From Zygnema cylindricum (taxonomy: Eukaryota; Streptophyta; Zygnematophyceae; Zygnematales; Zygnemataceae): a DNA stretch of 19,339 nt. Below the pieces are notes generated by a model. The model saw only the letters and a list, made by a program, of their open reading frames with translations. It did no database searches and was not told the origin of the DNA. Every line of letters begins with the position of its first letter. The first letter of the stretch is position 1. The stretch lies in assembly GCA_037447655.1 (NCBI GenBank), contig JBBHKE010002060.1:1-19339 (forward strand). The letters are read 5' to 3'. A program made the position numbers and the translations under genes. Positions 7,233 through 16,528 of this stretch are shown here, piece after piece.

Positions 7233-7244
7233 CACTGATACGCA
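7233..7244 (-). other. Possible degenerate PBS of the older element
   Basis: On the - strand TGCGTATCAGTG resembles the common plant copia PBS TGGTATCAGAGC (complementary to the 3' end of initiator tRNA-Met), with one extra base and end changes. It lies about 95 bases upstream of the older gag start, a usual distance. No LTR could be confirmed beyond it, so this is tentative. Confidence 0.3.
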
Positions 7245-7936
7245 ACACAGTAAAATGACAATTCCCAATATTGCAGCCTAAATGACCCAGTAAACCATAA
7301 GATATGATGTCTGGACGTTTCCCAAAACTACGCTTAGAAAATCATATTCCCAAAACTGGATACTACAAAATTGGCTAAGTCCCAAGTTATATACTCACAG
7401 TGTGTATCTACTGGTCTACACTAATTTGGGTAACTATTATTGCGATTATTATTTTGACTAGCGACAAAGTATCCTACCTATACGTTATTGTATCGTTTGT
7501 CCCTCAAAAACCCTAATTAATATTTTCCAAAAACCTAATTAATGGAACACAATTTTTTATTACACTAAACTACAAAACAATGTTTATTCAAATATTTTCA
7601 GCTATTGAACCGTACACAAAACGTTCCAGATGCTTAGTCAGCAGTAGTCGCTAAAGTCGAGCCGACTATGGTCGTGTACTACGAAGCACCTGAAAGCGTC
7701 GTCACTTGTGGTCCCTTGTGATTCACGCTTGTGGTCCCAGGTGAATCGCTTCCGTTGGAACAAATTCAATCGACAATGGTACCGTCGAACCGTACCATAT
7801 ATTTCCGAAATAATCGGTTTAGATTCCGTTCGTCCGATCCTGTGAATCCAATTGTCAACTGCATGACGCGTGTGGCTGACTATCGACGCCACTCCGTAAA
7901 ACCTGCACACGATCTCTTGCCGGCACGTGTCTATGT
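7245..7936. other. No recognisable gene; possibly old LTR remains
   Basis: If the older element is 5'-complete, its 5' LTR should begin near 7250 and extend rightward. I see no partner LTR and no clear TG/CA boundary. Open frames here (for example 7638-7946 on the - strand) have no motif or plausible protein composition. Confidence 0.4.
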
Positions 7937-7965
7937 AAAAGTACAATATACTATATTGTACTTTT
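7937..7965. repeat. Perfect 29-bp palindrome
   Basis: The arm AAAAGTACAATATA is followed by a single C and its exact reverse complement TATATTGTACTTTT. The symmetry ends at both outer edges. It could extrude as a cruciform or be the fused tips of an inverted-repeat element. Nothing nearby suggests a function. Confidence 0.9.
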
Positions 7966-8539
7966 GCTACTGTAACACTAATTAAGGTAAGTATTACAAC
8001 AAACTCCCTAGAAAATATTCTAAGTTATTTCTGCCCTATTTATTGAAATAAAGATTTCTAAATTACAACATCTAGACTGTACAAATTCAATGAGATCACA
8101 TCGGACGACTCCTAAGTAAAAGAAATGTTACGTAACAGCGCGCACTATCTGATTATGACACACCGTCCGATACACAAGATCGGACAGACAAAGATCTACT
8201 ATAATCTGAATGAGGACCACTGTGGCGTGGCGGATCTCGTCACTTATAGAGTCTCAATGTCGCGATAACTTCAGAGTATCTGGAATTTGTCTTCATAATA
8301 ATTAGATTCATAGTGTGTACAGTTAGTAAAAGACAGACGCAAATAATTAAGGATTGTCTTTTTGTACGGAACAGTGAACGCACCATTGACTAAATTTACG
8401 TACATCAGGTACTTAGTCTGATTACCTTGTAGTACGGTTAGAAAGTACCTATTAGACCCTTTACAATTTTTTGGTTAGCTAGGTAGGTAGTAGTAGAATT
8501 TATTAGTATAAATTCTAGGACTTAGTTTTCTTTAACTAT
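7966..8539. other. Intergenic, nothing recognised
   Basis: AT-rich sequence with no sustained reading frame. A short inverted repeat AGAATTTA...TAAATTCT lies near 8492-8513. No repeat family is identified. Confidence 0.5.
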
Positions 8540-8764
8540 TATTTTTTAAATGAGGTTTTAAGGAGCACATATGTGCAATTTAAAGGATCTTCTGTGGGGT
8601 ATATCTCTTGGTTTATTGGGCGTTTTGCTTGAAATATTGTGAGTTGTTAAGCACACGCGGTAAACTGTATTCTCATACAGTTTGGGGCCATTAAGCCATA
8701 TTGACTGCTTTGTGCAGTGGATCAAAGTTAGTGTCTTGAGTGCTTCATATATTTGGTTTTGTGA
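8540..8764 (+). mobile_element. Possible LTR 3' part of a third copia element
   Basis: This tract lies just upstream of a gag-like N-terminus. It contains a perfect 9-bp hairpin with loop TCTC (AAACTGTAT / ATACAGTTT, 8662-8683), a type of structure often seen in LTR R regions. A clear PBS is missing: TTTGGTTTTGTGA at about 8752-8764 only partly resembles the usual site. No partner LTR is in the window. The call rests on position and texture. Confidence 0.3.
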
Positions 8765-8920
8765 ATGGTGGCTACTACTTCAACAACAGTTGGTGCTGCA
8801 CCGGCTGGTGCAGCACCGGCTGGTGCAGCACCGGCTGTCATAGAACAACAAGAGAGAGACCCTAAAAAACCTTAAAATAATTATGTAATTTGAAAGGTGT
8901 TATGCTCAACCATAATCATA
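8765..8920 (+). pseudogene. Broken copia gag N-terminus with Ala/Pro/Gly repeats
   Basis: ATG 8765 opens a frame with a Thr/Ser-rich start (MVATTSTTVG), then AAPAG repeats, then VIEQQERDPKKP, and TAA at 8873. The same frame continues NNYVI, TGA (8891) and KVL; with the TGA as a former Trp this fits the gag N-terminal motif N-Y-x-x-W-K. The layout, a low-complexity start followed by EQQ and a short NY-W-K block, parallels the older gag at 7137, which also has VVVEQQ. No further gag is readable. It would be the 5' end of a third copia element. An unrelated small ORF is the alternative. Confidence 0.5.
8792..8836 (+). repeat. 15-bp tandem repeat, three units
   Basis: Three copies of GGTGCAGCACCGGCT (the first with one change, T for A) encode Gly-Ala-Ala-Pro-Ala in the gag-like frame. 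Each unit contains the palindrome GGTGCAGCACC with one central mismatch, so the units can fold. Whole-codon length suggests the repeat expanded while the frame was coding. Confidence 0.8.
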
Positions 8921-10557
8921 AATGATTCGTTCCATTTCACATGGAGAGTAGACTTCCCACTACATAACGCGCTTGTTTTTTAGCACATTAGCGCTATGGG
9001 TGTGATTGAAGCATGATGGTCACTGAATGTTGATGGCCTCACCACTTTGATTTATTCCTAAATGTGTAAAGTCGTCACCTTATTTTGACATTGACAGTAA
9101 TTCCCAATGAAATAAAGCCGGCCGTTTGATGAGTCTCAACCCCTAACTGCGGATATTCGCATAGCAAAATTGAAAAAGAGTTGACAACCATAGGAGTCGT
9201 TCCGGCCCGAGTGTCAGAATTTCTCAGGGGAGTCGCATGAAAGATTACGCCTCTATGGTAAAACAAAAAGCTGCAGTACGAAATTTACAAAGCAATGAAT
9301 GACATTCTGGCGCTTTGTTTCTGAAGATGACGTGCTAATAACGCGACTAATAGCATGGAACGCTAAAACAGCGTTTACACGTTCCAATCCTCGTAAAACA
9401 GTTTACGTTTTTTTATTTTTTTGCAGGTATATTGCGTAATTGCTTTTTCCGGCATCGTAAAGTACATTTGAATAACACCATTACAGCTCGTAAGCTACAC
9501 TGTTCGACACTTGTACTCATTTTTCTTAGTAGTTGAACAGTTTTATTGAGGACAAAACAAATTTGTCGTTCTTTGAGATTGTACGTACTCTATGAGAAAT
9601 TGAGTGACCAGTCGAAATGCCACTGTTCCCTGCTCGTCCTTTTTCACGTGCCAGCTGGATGCCAATTAAAAAGTCAAATTCGCAAGCCTCGTATCCTCGA
9701 AGATCATATTTTGGTTTCCCCGGATTCCCACCCTGTGTTACGATATATAGTGTGGGACATTTGCTGGTATTCTTCTTGCTCCAACGTTTTTGGACGAACT
9801 ACGACCGTACGGCATCCTTTTCAGGGTCGAGACTCCGAGAGTGCTGTACGATACCAGGAACCCTAGAATAGATCACTTGTCATTTTCAGATCTCTCGCTT
9901 TCGGCGAAGTCCCAAAGTCCAAATTTTGAAATGCTAACGACAAAAGTGCCACCAACAAACGGGTGCTTGGCATTTCCGTACGAGCAGCCATTCTGACGGT
10001 TGTCCGTGAACACTATTTAAATCGAGTTACAGCTGCAGCAAAAGCTGTCTCTCCTTTCAGAGTTCAACAAATAAATTACGAATTTACAGAGGGGACAAAA
10101 TCCTTGCACTTTGTGCAACAGTGATCGTCCATTTAGACATCTATTCCATTTGGAAGGGTTCGTCCATGTCAGATGTTAATTTACTACATACCATAAATAG
10201 AGCTCATATTGTATAGGTTGTGAGCCGATGACTGGCTACCGATAACTATTGTTTATTGATCGTTTCTGTATTGATATTTCTATATGTACGGTAGGGTACG
10301 GAGTAACGAAATTGCCTGACGTAGTGGGCTATGAACGTATGTCTGTCGGCATAACAACAAATTGCTGGTTGACAAATTTATCTTATCGTCCCGCTAACCG
10401 TACATACGGATGTGGCGACATGACGAGTCGCATACATGATACATCGCAAAGCCACATTTGTCTCGAGAGTTGTAGGTGGCCACGTGTACATCATCCTCCG
10501 AACATGGCTTGCCGATGCATCGCCATGCAATCTGAACCGCTATGCAGACCTAATAAC
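8921..10557. other. Long non-coding stretch, no gene recognised
   Basis: Open frames at 9546-9866 and 10249-10578 on the + strand are short, overlap alternatives, and have no motif, signal or repeat. CCGTAC/GTACGG words are frequent from about 9800 on. A small nested hairpin (GGAACG...CGTTCC) lies near 9358-9386. I see no repeat family over most of this stretch. Confidence 0.5.
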
Positions 10558-10559
10558 TA

Positions 10560-10960
10560 CACCGCGAATCGTTATTAGTGTCAAAGTTTAAATAGTGTTG
10601 AATAAAAATTACCGTACTTTATGCTAATTAATAATTTGATTTTTTTCAAAAAAAAAGGTGTATTATAATTTCGGCCTTAATGCTAATTTGGGAACAGCAA
10701 AAATGGAATATTTGCCGTACGATTATATACATTATTATATGTATCCGTATAAAATATTAGAAATTTAAAATGTCCGTACATGCATACTAGTTTTCGTGAC
10801 AGACTAATCCCGTTTTTCTGAGCTCGCGTTCCTATGCGTGCGCGTCTGATTTAATTCATTTTTTGTAAATTTCCACTTGAAAAGGTACATTTATGTACTA
10901 CCTGACATCTACCATACACCATACTATTTATATTTTGGTATATAATAACGATTCGCGGTG
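10560..10960. mobile_element. MITE-like element, copy E (401 bp)
   Basis: It begins CACCGCGAATCGTTATTAG and ends with the inverted ATAACGATTCGCGGTG, with TA directly outside both ends (10558-10559 and 10961-10962). The first 80 or so bases share an ordered series with copies A and B: the TIR, ATTAGTGTC, then ATGCTAATT followed by AATTTG. It has no coding capacity. The TA flanks are compatible with a Tc1/mariner-type duplication, but the TIR is not one I recognise. Confidence 0.65.
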
Positions 10961-10962
10961 TA

Positions 10963-11599
10963 CCGTACGACGAGCGTTGAGCATCATACTATCGCAGATA
11001 TGACGTGATGACATGGCAGAAAAGCGCCGCTAAACAATCGAAAAAAATGCATGCGGGCAGTAAAGTTCTAGCCAGTCAATATTTTCTCATTGCATGAAAA
11101 TGAACGGACGTCCGATCTAAAGTAACAAAACTATTAATTATATCTGGAGCAAGAATAATATGGTATGGCGACTGACGCGTCCAGCAACCGGCGATTCTTT
11201 GCCGATCTGAAAGCGAACATTACGTGAGCGAACACGACGGCAGTATGTCGCTGCCCGAAAAGGCGGCCAGTTTTAAGGGCAGCAGCAAAATTTCCGCGTC
11301 GAATTTTTACAAAATGTAATGGGATGATGGTCACGCATGTTATTTTGGATCCGAGAATCTCTCTTGGCTTCTTGGCCGCTAAATCCAGCGACATTGAAAA
11401 ATACGAAAGGAAAAGCTAAAGTAGTTCTGTACAGATTGTCGTTTATCAGATCTGCACCGTGTTAGGTAACTTTCTATCCACGTGGAGCGCACGAGATGGT
11501 CCTCTGTAAAATCGTCAAACGTCTGCCTAAAAAAATATAGTCGTTCGCAAGGTGACAAACATGTGCAAACTTGTGTCCGCCGCTTCAGCAGTAGGCTTA
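10963..11599. other. Intergenic, nothing recognised
   Basis: No motif-bearing frame. The 86-codon - strand frame at 11134-11394 has no recognisable feature. Confidence 0.5.
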
Positions 11600-12893
11600 G
11601 GGGGTGTCCCCATGTAATTGATAGTTTGAAGAAGTATTTTGGACTCTAGTGAAGATTCTCCGTACTACTTTGAAGAGCGTCCCAATATGCGAAAATGAAA
11701 TCGAAACTTTGACATGTGACGGTTGTAAAGAAGGTACAAATTTGTGACGGTTGAAGACGACTACGAAATTGATGACGCCAACAAAAACAGCGACAGTTAT
11801 ATACCATAGTTCAAAAGTAGGCGTTTCAATTGTAGGCCTTTGCGCCTTTAACGTAAGTTGTGTTATGGGCTTTTCATGTGATCTTCTTAAATCGCTACTT
11901 TGATCAGAGACCGTCCGATCGTCCGAATCTGACAGTTTTAATAAAAAATACCGCAAAACTCACAGAAAAAAAAAATGTCCGAATGTTTTTCAAAATTTAG
12001 ACATGACGTTTAATTCTCTATCGAACGATGTGCAACTCAACCCTGTTACTATCTTATTTCATTTTGCGGCCAATACAATATGGGTCTTAAGGGTATATTG
12101 TATTTTTTGCATACGATAGGCATATTGTAGGGGCGACTTTCACCTACTTTTGAACTATGTTATATACAGCTAGATTTGTGTATTTGTGATATGGTAAATG
12201 TTTCGGGTTTTGTGACATGCTCACTTCTGACAACGTCGACGTGACATATTCAAGAACTTTCGGCCATGGCTACCCGATTTCGTTTTTACGACTTTTTTCA
12301 CTCATAAAGGTAGTCAAAATAATTATTTTTCAAATATCTTTCATTTCATACCAGAATTGTCAATCCTCGTTGTAATAACTGTGAGATAAAAGTGATAGTG
12401 TGAGAGGGAGAGGGGAGAGGTGAGGACGACCCAAAATTATGCAAAGGACCCATGAATGAAAGTGAGGTTCGAGACCCCTCCATAATAATTTCCATACATG
12501 CTCGTCTTTTCTGTACATACCCGTGACGGGAAAGGAGAAAAATAACATGTACTCTCCCCCATCCTAAATTTTTCCCACTCGTCTGGCGGGTATATTGGGT
12601 CGTTTTTCATTCATTGTTAGGGTGATGCTTGAACTAAAATCGCCCTCTCGAGGTGATTTTGATGAAGTTTTTTGATGGCTGGATTCTCTCGCTCGGGGGT
12701 CAAAAAGAGGGAAACGCCAAAATGCGTTCACATGACGACAAACATGGAGTACATTTAAAGCATCGAAATGACATTCAATATAATTGTGGTGAAAGTGATT
12801 TTTGCGTACGGCTAAAGTTTTTCTCGTTCTCGACTAAATTTTGGGGGAAAACGACAAAAAAATTTGATATTTTAATACATAGGGACACCCCCA
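11600..12893. mobile_element. Candidate 1.3-kb inverted-repeat element
   Basis: The left end reads GGGGGTGTCCCCATGTAATT (11600-11619). The inverse of the right end (12892 downward) reads GGGGGTGTCCCTATGTATTA, with 17 of the first 20 positions the same. TTA precedes the left end and, after one base, TAA follows the right end, so a TA duplication is possible but the boundaries are uncertain. The interior is AT-rich with no transposase and no sustained frame, which suggests a non-autonomous DNA transposon. The ends contain a short GGG...CCC self-symmetry, so part of the match could be chance. Confidence 0.45.
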
Positions 12894-13779
12894 TAAGGTA
12901 AAAAATATCCACAAAACGAAAAATATATCGTTTTGCAAAAAAATCACTTAGAATGATAAGTTCAAACCATATAACAAAATGTACAAATCGTACAAGCTCA
13001 ATGTCACGTCGTACGTACTTTAGAAACGTGTAGTACCAAATACATACTCTAGTGGTCGAAAAACCAATTTTGACCAACAAAATTTACCATCCTAGTTTTG
13101 GTCACCGTCGCTCATCGATCCGCCAAAAAATCAACATAGATATTAACAAATTTTTAATTTTTTGAGAAGCGCAAACTCTTTCTCCGAAACAAAACAGGCG
13201 ATGCATAGAGAGCCCCTAAAATAAGTAAACTGTGTGACATTTTGTAGCGCCACGTTTGGGGGGGTTTTCTGGTACGTGGAGTACAAATATCGAAATGTAC
13301 GTGAAGTGTATCGTGATTTGTTATTAGTGTATAAATAAGCATAATAGAGAAAAAAATAGTGTTATCAAACCTATTTTAGGTTTAAAATTTAATGTCAAAA
13401 GAAGTTAAAGTTAGTTTATACACCCAACATTAATTTGGATACAAACTCCCATATCGTAGTCGCGATAGTCCGTGTTCACACTGTCAACGTTTGAACATGC
13501 GAGAAGAACAAGTTGTCGCGAATTTCCTCCTTCTTTATTATTGGGAATTAAATATGAGCGTGCTTTTTAGTATCGACGCACTCACTTTCACGTGTCGACG
13601 CCTTGATCTGGCACTGTCTTTGTACTTTTGTAAGGAATAACGACTAATTTTAGTACGGAGCAGCATCTTACACAAGTACACAACACTGTTTAAAGTAGCC
13701 CAAATTATAGTAAATATGACTTCAAGTATCAACCACCTATACTACAACAACGTGAAATATTAAATATAGTTTTAATTAT
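12894..13779. other. Intergenic, nothing recognised
   Basis: AT-rich DNA with A and T runs and no believable coding frame. It may include the missing left part of the element whose right end is at 13850. Confidence 0.5.
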
Positions 13780-13850
13780 GATTTAGGTTAAAGAGTGAAA
13801 ATTAAGGGGCACCTAATTAGTGTTATCGACACTCGTAGCAATTGACGGTG
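13780..13850. mobile_element. MITE-like right end, copy F (partial)
   Basis: AAGGGGCACCTAATTAGTG (about 13804-13822) followed by GCAATTGACGGTG and then TA matches the right-end pattern of copies B and G (AGGGGCGCCGAATTAGTG ... GCGATCGACGGTG). No matching left end was found upstream, so it is truncated or too diverged. Confidence 0.5.
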
Positions 13851-14036
13851 TACTTTTGTTTTATGGGTCAAATATTGACGGTCACTGGAAAATAATATAT
13901 AATGTACTCTGCTGAATCTTGCGTTTTTCGGGCTCTTAGAATTTGCGAGGCTGTTTTCGTGCATTGTGAGAGATCCACGTCGCCCCTTTTTCGCTTTACT
14001 TTTTACGTCGCGCCGCGTTGCGCGACCTTCTGCATG

Positions 14037-14128
14037 TGTATAGATGTCTAGGGTTTTTTTTATTATTTGTGTTTTTGTTTATATACAAAAAACAAAAACA
14101 CATAATAAAAAGCCCTAAACGTGTAAAC
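14037..14128. repeat. Foldback hairpin, arms about 30-40 bp
   Basis: The left arm (about 14037-14080) contains TAGGG, a T run, ATTATTTGTG and TTTTTGTTT. The right arm (about 14087-14128) is its reverse complement with two 2-base gaps in the core and scattered mismatches outside; the loop is ATATAC. The fold is long for its size. It could be a small MITE or a hairpin RNA precursor. T/A richness makes part of the pairing cheap. Confidence 0.65.
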
Positions 14129-14273
14129 CCTAACCAAATACCCGTAGGTATCTTGTCAGTGGTGAACTTACGACGCATTTCGCACGGTGAACTGCCGATT
14201 CACACGATTCACCACACCGGGGAAACATGTAAGATAGTAAGATACCTATTTTGTACTGAACCGCAATACGGTA

Positions 14274-14489
14274 CACCGTGAATCACTATTAGCGTTATGA
14301 AATAATTAGGGTTAAAGAATAATTGGCGTTATTAATGCTAATTAGGAATCTGGGGATTTCCAAGGAAATCATCGACTCTACTTGGGAATTTGGGGTTTTC
14401 CAAAATATAATTAATAATTTTATTTGAGAATTTTGGTCAAAATTTGGGGGCGCCGAAATAACGTTACGAACGCTAATAACGATTTACGG
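14274..14489. mobile_element. MITE-like element, copy A (216 bp)
   Basis: It begins CACCGTGAATCACTATTAG and ends CGCTAATAACGATTTACGG, with TA outside each end (14272-14273 and 14490-14491). The interior holds a direct repeat of a TGGGG(A/T)TTTCCAA-type block (about 14349 and 14389) and a right-end block with GGGGGCGCCGAA. It has no ORF. It lies five bases from copy B. Confidence 0.7.
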
Positions 14490-14498
14490 TATAGAGTA

Positions 14499-15063
14499 CA
14501 CCGCGAATCGCTATTAGTGTCACTAAATAAATAGCGTAAAAACAATTTTAGTGTTATTAATGCTAATTGAGAATTTGAAAATAATAAAAAAAAACATTTA
14601 CTCTATTTTTTTACTATCTCTAATTTGGGTTTCTAAAAAAAAAATACTTGCCGTAAAGATGATCACACTAATACAGGTACTTACTTGTACACAATCTGAC
14701 AGATTGTACACAAATAGTACGTTCACACAGTCGATCACGCGGTTGTCGGACGAATATGTGTGAAAGTGATTTTTGACAGCCGCGTTCCATCCCTTTTTTA
14801 GAGCGCACATTCACACATGTGCGCGGTTATGTTAAATAATTTTCTGTAATTTTTCACTTTGAAAGGTTCATTTTTGTACCGTCGGACACTAACCGTACAT
14901 CATATTATTTAAATCGCAGTGTACTTTCGTTACTAACGCTAATTGGAATCGAACCCTAAATGGCGTGAAGAAAAAAATAGAATTATTCATTCTATTTAAG
15001 AATTTGGGTCAAAATTTAGGGGAACCGAATTAGCGTTATATACGCTAATAGCGATTCGCGGTG
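14499..15063. mobile_element. MITE-like element, copy B (565 bp)
   Basis: It begins CACCGCGAATCGCTATTAG and ends GCTAATAGCGATTCGCGGTG, a 19-base terminal match in inverted orientation, with TA on both sides (14497-14498 and 15064-15065). It shares the left 85 bases in outline with A and E, and the right 75 bases with A and G (TCAAAATTTAGGGG ... CCGAATTAGCG). It is the best-preserved pair of ends. A small internal repeat TTGTACACAA occurs at 14685 and 14704. Confidence 0.75.
14685..14713. repeat. Short direct repeat flanking an inverted repeat
   Basis: TTGTACACAA occurs at 14685-14694 and 14704-14713. Between and overlapping them, ACAATCTG and CAGATTGT form an 8-bp perfect inverted repeat around a single A. 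It is a compact symmetrical motif with no known role. Confidence 0.7.
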
Positions 15064-15125
15064 TACTGTACACCGTGAATCGTTATTAGCCTTATGTACC
15101 CTATATCGGCACCCCAAATGTTGAC
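15008..15125. repeat. 118-bp near-palindrome formed by two abutting element ends
   Basis: Right end of copy B (15008-15066) and inverted right end of copy C (15068-15125) face each other around one T. The inner 23 bases of each arm match at 21 positions; the outer parts share GTCAA-ATTT and GGGG blocks with more mismatches. Confidence 0.8.
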
Positions 15126-15351
15126 CTCGAAACTTGAAATAGAATTAACAAATTTAATTTTTCCTTGACGTTAATTACGGTTCTTGTAAATTAGCGTTAA
15201 CGATTATGTCGTACGCAAATAATGTGGTGTGCATAAGGTGTTTCTTCGTACAACAGTGTAATTTATTACGGCAAAGTGTACGAAAATTGTAGTTAACTTA
15301 TGTCGGTTGCATGCATAACTGCGCTTAGAATAAATGGTTTTGTAATCATAG

Positions 15352-15550
15352 CTATTTTAGTGTATAAGTATGAACGCCGTATTAGTTATTAACTCGGAAA
15401 CCCAAATCAGAATTATGGATTAATTATAGTAAAAGGACGCGACGCTGTACGGATTGTCAGATTCTGTAACTCTACCTATTTTACTGTATATATAATTACG
15501 GCAAATCCGGTGTACCTAAATCAGCGTTATGGATCAATTACAATTAAACT
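15352..15550 (+). repeat. Diverged tandem duplication, unit about 115-125 bp
   Basis: CTATTTTAGTGTATA (about 15352) and the block AAATCAGAATTATGGATTAA (15404) recur as CTATTTTACTGTATA (about 15476) and AAATCAGCGTTATGGATCAA (15518). The spacing differs by about 10 bases, so small indels separate the units. It lies inside copy C. Confidence 0.55.
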
Positions 15551-15631
15551 TAAAAAAAAAAAAAGTTGCAAAACCCAAATTAGCATTAATAACATTAATT
15601 AATTATTAACACCAATAATTTTTAAACGCTA

Positions 15632-15844
15632 CACCTTGAATCGTTATTAGCCTTATGTATTCTATATCGGCACCCCAAAATTTTGACATTAATACCTTAA
15701 ACATGATAAAGTACATTATTTAAGGAAGTGGACCATAATCTGCCACGTCTCCTGGCACTAAATTAGAATGAATGACACTAATTAATACTTGACACTAATA
15801 ATTTCTATAGTCTAATAACGATTTCTAAACGCTAATTCACGGTG
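15632..15844. mobile_element. MITE-like element, copy D (213 bp)
   Basis: It begins CACCTTGAATCGTTATTAG after TA (15630-15631) and ends CGCTAATTCACGGTG before TA (15845-15846). The start shares CCTTATGTA...CTATATCGGCACCCC with copy C. There is no coding frame. Length and end structure resemble copy A. Confidence 0.6.
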
Positions 15845-15846
15845 TA

Positions 15847-16436
15847 CCGTTTGAACCTGGACGTCAGTGTCCAGGTCCATACCTGACAGTTAGGGCGTAT
15901 TTCCATCGCGAACATATAGAGAAATGGTCAGCTGTCAGGACTCAACAATTCAACGTTCCGCCGGAAAAGTTAAGCGGTCCTTTGTTACGAGGTCGTAAAA
16001 TCTAATAAATACTACAGAGTAAAAACTGCAAGATTTCTGAGATGAAAATACGCCCTTTAGGCTGAATTTCGACAGGAGAAATCTGGTAGGATTGTACAGG
16101 TACTGACGTATCCGTGAATTTGTCTGCAAAGTACGCATTCTAATTTTAGCGTACGGATGACGCTGTCGTGTTGTTCTGAGCTACAAATACCGTACTATTC
16201 CTCAATTGCGACGAAGCGTTACCGTACGTTACAAATGTACAATATGGTTAAGTTTGAGACTATAGCCAGTCATCAGATAGTTACTCTACGTAGCTCGATA
16301 CCTGACGATTTAGTGCGTTTAGGGTGCATAGCTGCAACCGTACAATCATGCCATTTTCTGCGCTATGAGGTGCAAAGTGAGCTAGGTAATTCTAATTCAG
16401 TGCCAGGAGACGTGGCAAATAATGGTCCACGTCCTT
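15847..16436. other. Unassigned; one hairpin and one unsupported frame
   Basis: ACCTGGAC-GTCAGT-GTCCAGGT (15855-15876) is a perfect 8-bp hairpin. The + strand frame 16157-16438 (93 codons) has no motif and lies between repeat ends, so I do not call it a gene. Confidence 0.45.
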
Positions 16437-16526
16437 AAATAGCGTCATTTATTCTATTTAAGGTTCAAGGGTCAAAATTTAGGGGCGCCGAATTAGTGTT
16501 CAACACGCTAAATGCGATCGACGGTG
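16437..16526. mobile_element. MITE-like right end, copy G (partial)
   Basis: CTATTTAAGGTTCAAGGGTC, AAAATTTAGGGGCGCCGAAT, TAGTGTTCAACACGCTAA and GCGATCGACGGTG followed by TA match the right end of copy B in order and spacing. No left end was identified upstream. Confidence 0.6.
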
Positions 16527-16528
16527 TA

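Larger units (their letters stand above)
15071..15844. mobile_element. MITE-like element, copy C, reverse orientation, extent uncertain
   Basis: It begins CACCGTGAATCGTTATTAG after TA (15069-15070), followed by CCTTATGTA and TATCGGCACCCC, which is the inverse of the family right end. The first 55 or so bases recur at 15632 with about 51 identical. The opposite end may be the shared CTAATTCACGGTG at 15844 followed by TA, in which case copy D is nested within or is a partial duplication; or C may be cut off near 15630. Confidence 0.55.

Noticed and set aside
9546-9866. 106-codon + strand ORF and overlapping frames to 9996
   Set aside because: No motif, overlapping alternative frames of similar length, and no gene-like context.
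10249-10578. 109-codon + strand ORF rich in Cys
   Set aside because: Cys spacing fits no zinc-finger or secreted-peptide pattern I know, there is no signal peptide, and the frame runs into a MITE end.
14100-14135. Telomere-like CCCTAAA motifs
   Set aside because: Only isolated single units; no tandem telomeric array.
16157-16438. 93-codon + strand ORF
   Set aside because: No recognisable features; it lies between MITE ends in non-coding-looking sequence.
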